Source: Planctomycetaceae bacterium (GTDB taxonomy: Bacteria; Planctomycetota; Planctomycetia; Planctomycetales; Planctomycetaceae). Taken from it: DNA of 7,113 nt. The position numbers and the translations under genes are program-made. The stretch covers positions 1 to 7,113 of the forward strand of contig JAGQQP010000211.1 of NCBI GenBank assembly GCA_020426085.1. Reading direction: 5' to 3'. Shown here piece by piece: positions 1-5,842 of this stretch. Under the pieces are notes generated by a model. It made no database searches and was not told where the DNA came from. It saw only the letters and a list, made by a program, of their open reading frames with translations. The stretch's first letter is position 1; each line of letters opens with the position of its first letter.

Positions 1-1
1 T

Positions 2-52
2 AAATCTCTGCCGGCGGGCCTCAAATCCGTCATGCGGGATCTGTTCAAATGA
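2..52 (+). CDS. C-terminal end of an upstream gene (partial)
   Basis: The frame starting at base 2 is open from the window edge and ends at TGA 50-52, giving 16 residues that include LPAGLKSVMRDLFK. Most third codon positions are G or C, as in the genes downstream, and the residues are typical of an ordinary soluble C-terminus. Too little is present to name a family. It is an inference that this is a real gene tail and not a chance open stretch. Confidence 0.35.
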   Translation, partial: KSLPAGLKSVMRDLFK

Positions 53-146
53 TATATTTCCGGGGTGAAACTGCGGGTTTTGTGTGTAGTTTGCAAAGGT
101 TGCGGCCTGCGTTGAGGCTGCCGGTCTCGTAACCTGCAGGGGACCT

Positions 147-175
147 TTGTCAAAAGGGACCGAAAAAAATGTAAA
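147..175 (+). promoter_or_regulatory. Weak sigma-70-like promoter candidate for the activator gene
   Basis: TTGTCA (147-152) is followed after 17 bp by TGTAAA (170-175). Each hexamer keeps part of the housekeeping consensus (5/6 and 4/6). The -35 box overlaps an interrupted palindrome (141-161) centred on TTTGTCAAA, which could be an operator. No -24/-12 sigma-54 promoter (GG, then GC 12 bases later) was recognised in 53-309. This is a pattern match only. Confidence 0.2.
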
Positions 176-245
176 TCGAGTCCACACTTGGATGACGGGT
201 CGTGATTTATCTGTTATCATTCCGACAAGCAGCAGAGGCGAATGG

Positions 246-317
246 ATGACAGAAATCTGCCTGTTGAATCTGTATATGGTTCTTTTGATTCCTACTGAGG
301 GAGTACCAGGTGAGTAA
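246..317 (+). CDS. Possible 23-aa leader peptide overlapping the activator start
   Basis: An ATG at 246 lies 7 nt after AGAGG (234-238) and opens a 23-codon frame ending at TAA 315-317. It therefore overlaps the first bases of the activator gene, which starts at GTG 310. The peptide is hydrophobic in the middle (LLNLYMVLLIP). A second frame from ATG 242 (18 codons) ends at TGA 296-298, inside the activator Shine-Dalgarno region, but its spacing from AGAGG is only 3 nt. Either could couple translation to the downstream gene. Both could equally be chance. Confidence 0.18.
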   Translation: MTEICLLNLYMVLLIPTEGVPGE

Positions 318-2313
318 GATCGGGTCTGTAGAGTGGTTAGACTGGAAGCGACTGCCTTTATTTTCCAAGTATGATGCGGAAGCGTCCCTGGTACAAATGT
401 GCGACCGGTTGCTGGAAGAAGCGACCCGCCAGGGTTCGGGCGACGATTATATTCGCCAGTTTCTACCCCAGCTGGCGACCGAACTTTCGTGTCAGTGGTG
501 TACGCTGATTGAGCGAACGCCCGAGTGGGAAACGCTGTTTGAATTCGGACGTAACGCCGCGGGTGGTTTTCCTGCGCATCTGTGCGATGAAGCCCTGGAT
601 CGCGATGCCGCCGGGCTGTGTGTTGACGAGAACCGGGCCGACTGGGCGTTCATGGCGGCCCCTCTGGGAGATGTCCGACCGAGTACGATTCTGCTGGCAG
701 GCGGTCGAGACCTGAATGCAGGCTCTTTGAGTGAAACCATCATCGCGGCCCGCACGCTGGGTTATGCCTTGTCAGTGGTGGAGCAGCGGGAAAAGAATCT
801 GCGTCGCATCAAACGCCTGCAGACAACCTTGCACATCGCCTCCAGTTTTTCTTCTGCCCGGGAAACACAGCCTCTGCTGGAACTGATTGCCAAAGAAGCG
901 ACACGCCTGCTGGAGAGCGAACGTTCCAGTATTTTCATCTGGGATCGGGAACATAAGCAGGTCGTTGCCTGTCCCGCGCTGGGAGTGGAAGGCAACACCC
1001 TGCGTCTGCCCGACGATGTGGGGATTGTCGGCGATGTGATCCACAGCGGCAAAACCATTTGCGTCGATGACGCGTACAATGACGAGCGGTTTGATCCCAG
1101 CGTGGATAAGTCGAGCGGCTTTCGCACGCATAACCTGTTATGTGTGCCGTTACGGAATAACGCCGGCGAACTGATTGGTGCGTTCGAAGTCATGAATAAG
1201 GAGAAGGGCAAAGCCGACTTCGATGACGCCGACGCCCAGAGCCTGGAGGAACTGGGTGTGCAGGCCGCAACGGCGCTCGAGAATACCCGCGAGATCGAAC
1301 AGCTGTCCCGCAGCCGGGATCAACTGACCGAACAGGCCAAACAGAAAGTACAGATCATCGGCAAGAGTTCGGCGATCACCGCACTGCGTTCCACGATTGA
1401 ACGACTGGCGAGCACCGATCTGCCCGTCTTGATTCTGGGGGAAAGCGGCACCGGGAAAGAGGTCGTCAGCCAGTCACTGCATTACCAGGGGCCGCGGGCC
1501 AATACGCCATTCATCGCCGTCAACTGTGCGGCTCTGACCGAAACGCTGCTGGAAAGCGAATTGTTCGGCCATGAAAAAGGAGCCTTCACCGATGCCCACG
1601 AAACGCGGGCCGGCAAGTTTGAACTGGCCGAAGGGGGGACACTGTTCCTGGACGAAATCGGCGATATGAGCCCGGGAGGCCAGGCGAAGCTGTTGCGCGT
1701 GCTGGAACAGAAAGTGGTCACTCGCGTCGGCGGTTCGGAAACGATTCCCATCAACGTACGTGTGGTTGCGGCGACGAACGCCAAGCTGGCGGATGCGGTT
1801 CGCGATAAGAAGTTCCGCGAAGATCTGTATTACCGGTTGAGTGTGGTCACTTTGGATCTCCCCCCCTTGCGCGAGCGGCCGGAAGATGTGATTCTGCTGG
1901 CCGAATTTTTCCTGACGCAGTTCTGTTCTCAGGCGAATCGACGGATCTTGAAAATTTCCGCGGAAGCCAAAAAGCGGTTGCAGGCTCACATCTGGCCCGG
2001 CAATGTACGCGAGCTGCGGAACCTGATGGAGCGGGTCGCGTTCCTGTGTGCCGGCGATCGGGTGGAAGTCGAGGACCTGGCCTTCATTCTGAGCCCGGCC
2101 CGCGATTCAGTAGTCGACATGTCCGCCGACCTGAGTCTGAAAGAAGCGTCACGTCGCTTCCAGCAGGAATACATCCGCCGCACGATCAAACGGGTGGGGG
2201 GCAACATGAGCGAGACTGCCAAGTGTCTCGGCCTGCATCGTTCGAACCTGTACCGCAAAATGGGTCAGCTGGACATGCACGAAGCCAACGAAGGGGCCGA
2301 CGACGAAGACTGA
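310..2313 (+). CDS. Sigma-54-type transcriptional activator (GAF-GAF-AAA+-Fis HTH)
   Basis: This is a cytosolic enhancer-binding protein of the NtrC/NorR/FhlA type, which uses ATP hydrolysis to open promoters bound by sigma-54 RNA polymerase. Residues about 40-160 look like a degenerate GAF domain. Residues about 168-325 form a clear GAF sensor with a near-NKFDE signature (N296, K297, F304, D308). The AAA+ domain spans about 349-585: Walker A GESGTGKE (377-384), loop-1 motif GAFTDA (424-429), Walker B TLFLDEIGD (444-452), VVAATN (485-490), the FREDLYYRL segment with candidate arginine fingers (R503, R509) and WPGNVREL (562-569). A Fis-type helix-turn-helix lies at about 630-651. GTG 310 is chosen because GAGGGAG (297-303) sits 6 nt upstream and an in-frame stop at 286-288 leaves only a CTG (295) as alternative. 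There is no phosphoacceptor receiver domain, so a ligand-type signal through GAF is likely. The usual GAFTGA motif carries Asp in place of the second Gly. Its target genes are unknown. Confidence 0.93.
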   Translation: MSKIGSVEWLDWKRLPLFSKYDAEASLVQMCDRLLEEATRQGSGDDYIRQFLPQLATELSCQWCTLIERTPEWETLFEFGRNAAGGFPAHLCDEALDRDAAGLCVDENRADWAFMAAPLGDVRPSTILLAGGRDLNAGSLSETIIAARTLGYALSVVEQREKNLRRIKRLQTTLHIASSFSSARETQPLLELIAKEATRLLESERSSIFIWDREHKQVVACPALGVEGNTLRLPDDVGIVGDVIHSGKTICVDDAYNDERFDPSVDKSSGFRTHNLLCVPLRNNAGELIGAFEVMNKEKGKADFDDADAQSLEELGVQAATALENTREIEQLSRSRDQLTEQAKQKVQIIGKSSAITALRSTIERLASTDLPVLILGESGTGKEVVSQSLHYQGPRANTPFIAVNCAALTETLLESELFGHEKGAFTDAHETRAGKFELAEGGTLFLDEIGDMSPGGQAKLLRVLEQKVVTRVGGSETIPINVRVVAATNAKLADAVRDKKFREDLYYRLSVVTLDLPPLRERPEDVILLAEFFLTQFCSQANRRILKISAEAKKRLQAHIWPGNVRELRNLMERVAFLCAGDRVEVEDLAFILSPARDSVVDMSADLSLKEASRRFQQEYIRRTIKRVGGNMSETAKCLGLHRSNLYRKMGQLDMHEANEGADDED

Positions 2314-2403
2314 GCGGGAAAGAAATGTTCGCCGGTTTTTTGCTACCACGAAAAACACGAAACCACACGAAAGATTTTTTAGTCAGTTATCAGGAATGGG
2401 TAG

Positions 2404-2436
2404 CCCCGAATGCAATTCGGGGTTGTCGCAGACAAC
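2404..2436 (+). repeat. Tandem hairpins A and TTGTC in element 1, left arm
   Basis: CCCCGAAT (2404-2411) and ATTCGGGG (2415-2422) form a perfect 8-bp stem with a GCA loop. They are followed at once by GTTGTC/GACAAC (2422-2427, 2431-2436), also with a GCA loop. The same pair recurs at 5653-5685 and, inverted, at 6033-6065. Confidence 0.75.
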
Positions 2437-2490
2437 AGGAAACTGACAGTGAAAGCATTCGAACGATTGAACAATTTCCGATACAGGTTT

Positions 2491-2522
2491 CTGTAGGGTG
2501 CGGACCCATGTGTCCGCCCGCC
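2491..2522 (-). repeat. Hairpin B, inverted copy, in element 1
   Basis: GCGGAC (2500-2505) pairs with GTCCGC (2512-2517) around the loop CCATGT, which is the complement of the ACATGG loop seen at 2616-2621. Read on the minus strand it fits the same pattern: GCGGGC, variable stem, ACATG loop, variable stem, then C-rich and CTAC. It faces the copy at 2608-2629. Confidence 0.65.
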
Positions 2523-2605
2523 TGGTCAAGAGCAAATTAGTTTCACGCTGAGAACGGGACCATCTAGAATATTCGCAGCACGACAATGCAAAGCTCGTCG
2601 ATATT

Positions 2606-2632
2606 GCGGGCAAACACATGGGTTTGCCCCTA
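2606..2632 (+). repeat. Hairpin B, forward copy, in element 1
   Basis: GGGCAAAC (2608-2615) and GTTTGCCC (2622-2629) form a perfect 8-bp stem around ACATGG, flanked by GC upstream and CTAC downstream. The copy at 6284-6305 has the same flanks and loop but a different, still complementary, stem. Confidence 0.7.
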
Positions 2633-2677
2633 CATGAAATGATCGCATGAACTGACAATTTCCTGCTCGCTGCGCTC

Positions 2678-2698
2678 GGCCCGGATTACATCCAGGCC
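2678..2698 (-). repeat. Hairpin A', right arm of element 1
   Basis: GGCCCGGAT (2678-2686) pairs with ATCCAGGCC (2690-2698) around TAC with a single mismatch. It is preceded by CCTGCTCGCTGCGCTCGG, which is shared with element 2 (5807-5824). It corresponds to hairpin A of the left arm in mirrored position. Confidence 0.65.
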
Positions 2699-2908
2699 CA
2701 CCCCTTGTTTTTCATTTCGTGTCATTTCGTACTTTTCGTGGTAGAAAAATTCTAAGGGAATCTTCCTTACTGACAGTCGATTCTGATTGTTTCCAGTCAT
2801 CTGGCGCAGCAAGGGTGACTTTACAGCCTGCCTGAAAATAGAGAAACTGAATCCACAAAGCTAACTTACGTCAGTATGAAACTGTGAGTAAAAATTGTGG
2901 AGCCATTG

Positions 2909-3973
2909 ATGGAACATTTGAAAGTCGGGATTATCGGTGCGGGCGGGATTGCTGCGAAGATGCATCTGCCGGAACTGCAGACGGTCGAGAACTGTAAAGT
3001 GTTGATGCTGGCCGGGCGAAAACAGTCGCGGCTGGATGTGCTGTGCCGGAAGTTCAATGTGCCCCGCTGGACTCACGAATATCAGGCTGTCATCGACGAT
3101 GAGGAAGTCAACGCGATTGCGATTGCGCTGCCGCATCCCCTGCATGTGGAGTGGGGGATCAAAGCGATCAAAGCGGGCAAGCACGTTTACATGCAGAAGC
3201 CGTTGAGCACGTCGATGGATGAAGCAGACGCGTTTGTGGAAGCGACCGACAACCATAATCAGACGGTGCTGGCGCTGCCTTACATGTCGAACCCGCATGT
3301 ACTGGCGAGCCGCGATTATATTCAGGAAGGAAAGCTGGGGACGATTTCGTCGGCCCAGGCGCGGGCCAGTCATGGGGGACCGGAAGTGTATTACGCGGGC
3401 ATTCAGCAGATCCTCGAAGAGAAGCCGGCGGACGATCTGTGGTTCTTCGATGCAGACAAGGCAGACGTGGGTGCGCTGTTTGATATGGGCGTGTATGCGA
3501 TTGCCAACCTGGTGGGGGTCGCGGGTGCAGTGAAGTCGATCACAGCGAAACTGACTACCGTGGCGAAGCCGACGAAGCTCGAAGATACGGCGTCGATGAT
3601 TCTGGAATTCGAAAGCGGTGCCCTGGGAACGGCGCAGACCGGCTGGTGTGATGCCGCCCGGACCTATGAATTTTCCGTGCACGGGACGGCGGGTAAACTG
3701 GTCAGCAGTCGTCAGGCCGAGTCGCTGCGGTACTACTGTCCCAGTTCCCAGGTCGACGAAGATGCGCCGCTGATTGAGGAAATTATCGATCTGTCGACCT
3801 ACCCGGTGCAGAATTCGCATCAGCACTGGGCGGATTGTATCCGCAAGGGGATTCAGCCCCCGTTATCCAATGCCGCGACGGCCCGGCATGTGACGGAGAT
3901 CCTGCTGGCCGCGCTGAAATCTTCGCGCGAAAACCGCACGGTGGACATTACTTCCCGCCTGAATCTGATTTGA
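2909..3973 (+). CDS. Gfo/Idh/MocA-family NAD(P)-dependent oxidoreductase
   Basis: This is a soluble, probably cytosolic dehydrogenase of 354 aa, the usual length for the family, which oxidises or reduces sugars, inositols and related polyols with NAD(P). The N-terminal Rossmann fold opens with VGIIGAGGIA (residues 6-15). LPHPLHVEWGIKAIKAGKHVYMQKP (74-98) carries the family's EKP-type motif as QKP, with K97 as probable catalytic lysine. The C-terminal alpha/beta domain contains GALFDMGVYAI (188-198), where the family often has D-x-G-x-H; here D192 is kept and the His position is Tyr196. ATG 2909 is preferred over the in-frame GTG 2897 because GGAG (2899-2902) lies 6 nt before the ATG, and the GTG start would overlap that site. 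The substrate cannot be told from sequence. The gene stands alone between repeat element 1 and thyX, 183 bp before thyX, with no clear promoter or terminator. Confidence 0.9.
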   Translation: MEHLKVGIIGAGGIAAKMHLPELQTVENCKVLMLAGRKQSRLDVLCRKFNVPRWTHEYQAVIDDEEVNAIAIALPHPLHVEWGIKAIKAGKHVYMQKPLSTSMDEADAFVEATDNHNQTVLALPYMSNPHVLASRDYIQEGKLGTISSAQARASHGGPEVYYAGIQQILEEKPADDLWFFDADKADVGALFDMGVYAIANLVGVAGAVKSITAKLTTVAKPTKLEDTASMILEFESGALGTAQTGWCDAARTYEFSVHGTAGKLVSSRQAESLRYYCPSSQVDEDAPLIEEIIDLSTYPVQNSHQHWADCIRKGIQPPLSNAATARHVTEILLAALKSSRENRTVDITSRLNLI

Positions 3974-4065
3974 ATGGCAGCGGTAAATCACGGGATTCAC
4001 AGGCGATTTTATTGATTTTGACAGACTCGACCGCCGGTACGGTGTCGTTTGCGGACGTGGTTGAC

Positions 4066-4100
4066 TATAAATGTGCTGTGGCGGAAAGCTCGTTTCTGCC
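4066..4100 (+). promoter_or_regulatory. Possible -10 box and leader hairpin upstream of thyX
   Basis: TATAAA (4066-4071) fits 5 of 6 positions of a -10 box, but no good -35 lies at 16-18 bp. Just downstream GGCGGAAA (4080-4087) can pair with TTTCTGCC (4093-4100), 8 bp with one G-U, around a 5-nt loop. No T-run follows, so it is not a convincing terminator for the oxidoreductase gene. The role is undetermined. Confidence 0.2.
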
Positions 4101-4156
4101 GCCGTGTCTGGTATTCCCATCAACTTCATTTTTAACGCATTCGGGGAGTGTTCCCA

Positions 4157-5068
4157 ATGACGGAGCGGTCTGAACTCGTTGAAGAACTGCGCTGGAAAAA
4201 GATCCCGGTTCTCAATGATGGTTTTGTGTGTCTCGTAGATGTCATGGGCGATGACAGTTCGATTGTTCAGGCAGCCCGTGTCAGTTATGGGGAAGGAACC
4301 AAACGGGTTTCCGATGACCGTACGCTGATTCGCTACCTGATGCGACATCGTCATAGTACCCCCTTCGAAATGGCCGAACTCAAGTTTCTGGTTCGGGTTC
4401 CGATGGACTGCTGGCGGCAGTGGATTCGGCACCGGACCGCCAATGTGAATGAATACAGCACCCGCTATTCCGTCGCCATCGATTCGGCTCAGACGACTTT
4501 ACCGGGCGAATGGCGAACCCAGGCGACTTCGAATCGACAGGGGAGCGATGCCCCGCTTCCGGAAGATTTAGGGACAAAACTGACCGAGGAAGAGACCGCT
4601 TTTCAGAAGCATGCCCGCGATGTCTACGAAGCCCGTCTGGAAGCAGGCGTGGCCCGCGAGCAGGCGCGAAAAGATCTGCCTCTGGCGACATACACCGAAG
4701 CTTACTGGAAAATCGATTTACATAACCTGATTCATTTCTTGAGTTTACGAATGGACTCTCATGCACAGTGGGAGATTCAGGAGTATTCACGGGCGATTGG
4801 CGAAGCGATTGTGAAGCCGCTGTTTCCGGTGGTGTGGGAAGCCTTTGAAGACTATCGCCAGGGGGCGATGTTCCTGACGCGACTCGATAAAGAAGTGCTG
4901 GCCCGGCTGATGGCGACTGCCGCCGAGAAATCACTGGTGCCACCGTTTTCCCAGGAAGCGTTTCTGGAAGCCCAGGATGAGACCTGGAAAACCCTGAAAC
5001 GGAGCCGTGAACGGGACGAATGCCAGTCCAAACTGGCGCGTCTGGGGATTCTGAAAGCCGTCGAGTAG
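4157..5068 (+). CDS. thyX: Flavin-dependent thymidylate synthase ThyX
   Basis: The enzyme methylates dUMP to dTMP with methylenetetrahydrofolate as carbon source and FAD/NADPH as reductant, yielding tetrahydrofolate; it replaces the unrelated ThyA. Decisive is the ThyX signature RHR-X7-S: R91, H92, R93 and S101, within RHRTANVNEYSTRYS. Also seen are ARVSYGEGTK (40-49), HSTPFEMAELKF (66-77), ARKDLPLATYTEAYW (170-184) and FLSLRMDSHAQWEIQEY (194-210), whose R198 matches the conserved nucleotide-binding arginine of this block. The 303-aa length exceeds the roughly 220-260 aa of many ThyX proteins, mainly through a charged tail after residue 235. ATG 4157 is chosen over GTG 4148 because GGGGAG (4143-4148) sits 8 nt before it and overlaps the GTG. 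The family acts as a homotetramer; assembly here is inferred. rpsU follows 229 bp later with its own promoter candidate. Confidence 0.96.
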   Translation: MTERSELVEELRWKKIPVLNDGFVCLVDVMGDDSSIVQAARVSYGEGTKRVSDDRTLIRYLMRHRHSTPFEMAELKFLVRVPMDCWRQWIRHRTANVNEYSTRYSVAIDSAQTTLPGEWRTQATSNRQGSDAPLPEDLGTKLTEEETAFQKHARDVYEARLEAGVAREQARKDLPLATYTEAYWKIDLHNLIHFLSLRMDSHAQWEIQEYSRAIGEAIVKPLFPVVWEAFEDYRQGAMFLTRLDKEVLARLMATAAEKSLVPPFSQEAFLEAQDETWKTLKRSRERDECQSKLARLGILKAVE

Positions 5069-5120
5069 TGTGTTTGTGTGCACTTTGGTGTGAAATTCAA
5101 AGAGTATTTCAGCCGTTGGC

Positions 5121-5149
5121 TTTGCAGATCCTGCATGTTTTGTTATCTT
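5121..5149 (+). promoter_or_regulatory. Candidate promoter of rpsU
   Basis: TTTGCA (5121-5126) and TATCTT (5144-5149) are 17 bp apart, and TG at 5141-5142 makes an extended -10. Transcription would start near 5156-5158 and give a 5' leader of about 140 nt, which would contain the hairpins at 5170-5229. This is inferred from pattern only. Confidence 0.4.
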
Positions 5150-5169
5150 TGTCGTTCCAACACTGTGGC

Positions 5170-5229
5170 GCGAGGTCTCTTCACAGACCCGCTACAGATG
5201 AAAACGTCTGAATTCTCATCACTGATGAG
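5170..5229 (+). promoter_or_regulatory. Structured 5' leader of rpsU (three hairpins)
   Basis: Three stems follow one another within 60 nt. Hairpin I is GCG-A-GGTCT (5170-5178) with AGACCCGC (5185-5192), 8 bp with one bulged A. Hairpin II is CAGATG/CGTCTG (5195-5200, 5205-5210) with loop AAAA and one G-U pair. Hairpin III is CTCATCA-C-TGATGAG (5215-5229), an exact palindrome. None is followed by a T-run, so they are not simple terminators. ATCACT (5218-5223) of hairpin III could instead pair with GGTGAT (5288-5293), the rpsU Shine-Dalgarno region. An autoregulatory or ligand-responsive leader is plausible. I do not recognise a named RNA family. Confidence 0.4.
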
Positions 5230-5297
5230 ACGATGTATATTCAATTGGTTATGGTTACAACTTTTATTGAAATCAGGAAGAAGAAAAGGTGATTTGA

Positions 5298-5495
5298 GTG
5301 GTTAAGCTTCGGTTACGAGAAAACGAATCAATTCAGGAGGCAGTAAAACGGTTTCGCAAGATTGTTGAGCACGCTGGTATCAAAAAAGAGATGCGACGTC
5401 GTGAGTATTACGAAAAGCCCAGCGATGAAAACCGTAGAAACCGACGCCGTGCCGAGCGTCGTGCCCGCCTGTCTCGTCTGCAGAGTAACCAGTAG
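5298..5495 (+). CDS. rpsU: 30S ribosomal protein bS21
   Basis: This is a small basic protein of 65 aa (E. coli bS21 has 71). It binds the platform of the 30S subunit near the 3' end of 16S rRNA and helps the mRNA Shine-Dalgarno interaction. The family pattern is clear: [16 protein letters not shown] (6-21), [14 protein letters not shown] (29-42), then an arginine-rich tail ([15 protein letters not shown]). The start is GTG 5298 with AAGGTGAT (5286-5293) just upstream, which overlaps the classic anti-Shine-Dalgarno complement. The gene is monocistronic by appearance: its own promoter candidate and structured leader lie upstream, and an intrinsic terminator follows 29 bp after the stop. Confidence 0.95.
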   Translation: MVKLRLRENESIQEAVKRFRKIVEHAGIKKEMRRREYYEKPSDENRRNRRRAERRARLSRLQSNQ

Positions 5496-5524
5496 TCACT
5501 GAGACACCGATCGAAGATATTAAA

Positions 5525-5552
5525 CGCAGCCTCAAACAGGCTGCGTTTTTTT
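5525..5552 (+). terminator. Intrinsic terminator of rpsU
   Basis: CGCAGCCT (5525-5532) and AGGCTGCG (5538-5545) form a perfect 8-bp GC-rich stem with loop CAAAC, followed by seven T (5546-5552). An A-run just upstream (5522-5524) extends the pairing, so it may also act on the opposite strand. Confidence 0.93.
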
Positions 5553-5652
5553 ATGCGCGGTGCTGAATCTCGTACCTCTCTGGTTTTTTTTCTACCACGA
5601 AAAACACGAAAGGACACGAACGATTTTTTAACAAGAAAGCAAAGCAGGGTGG

Positions 5653-5685
5653 CCTCGAATGTAATTCGAGGTTGTCGCAGACAAC
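5653..5685 (+). repeat. Tandem hairpins A and TTGTC in element 2, left arm
   Basis: CCTCGAAT (5653-5660) and ATTCGAGG (5664-5671) pair around GTA. Compared with the copy at 2404-2422, a C-G pair has become T-A on both sides of the stem. GTTGTC/GACAAC (5671-5676, 5680-5685) with a GCA loop follows unchanged. Confidence 0.75.
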
Positions 5686-5823
5686 AGGAGGTCGCGGGAG
5701 AAACCTGCTTCGTCTGGGTTGAATATGAACTTCTGGTTGAGACTGGCCGGGTTGCTTCTAGCTGGTTGGGATACTGGTTCTGGTCTGGCTGAATGAGCTG
5801 CGACCTCCTGCTCGCTGCGCTCG

Positions 5824-5842
5824 GCCCGGATTGTATCCGGGC
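5824..5842 (-). repeat. Hairpin A', right arm of element 2
   Basis: GCCCGGAT (5824-5831) and ATCCGGGC (5835-5842) form a perfect 8-bp stem around TGT. It is preceded by the CTCGCTGCGCTCG stretch also found at 2666-2678. Confidence 0.7.

Larger units (their letters stand above)
2336..2750. mobile_element. Palindromic repeat element 1 (MITE-like, non-coding)
   Basis: The 415-bp element begins 22 bp after the activator stop. Its left end (T-run, then CTACCACGAAAAACACGAAA from 2343) matches the inverted right end (CTACCACGAAAA on the minus strand, ending at 2750). Moving inwards, the two arms mirror each other: hairpin A (2404-2422, against 2678-2698), then CAGGAAACTGACAG near 2436-2450 against ACTGACAATTTCCTG (2651-2665), then hairpin B (2500-2517, against 2608-2629). 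No transposase or coding frame is evident, so if mobile it would be moved in trans. Short open frames across it are translations of the repeat. No target-site duplication was recognised. It may be a MITE or a REP/RAYT-type unit; the class is inferred. Confidence 0.7.

Noticed and set aside
2046..2540. 164-codon + frame overlapping the activator 3' end and element 1
   Set aside because: It lies out of frame within a clear gene and then runs into the repeat; no start signal or motif was seen.
2336..2750. CRISPR array or integron attachment site
   Set aside because: Repeats are inverted pairs and single copies, not regularly spaced direct repeats; no cas or integrase gene is present.
2897..2908. 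GTG 2897 as start of the oxidoreductase
   Set aside because: It overlaps the GGAG ribosome-binding site that is ideally spaced for ATG 2909, and the Rossmann fold begins right after the ATG.
2861..3826. Long minus-strand open frame (321 codons) opposite the oxidoreductase gene
   Set aside because: It is antisense to a clear Gfo/Idh/MocA gene, has Arg/His/Gln-rich composition typical of shadow frames, and shows no family motif.
5095..5124. Possible thyX terminator (short AGCC/GGCT stem near 5111-5121)
   Set aside because: The stem is only 4 bp with three T after it, and it overlaps the better-supported rpsU promoter candidate.
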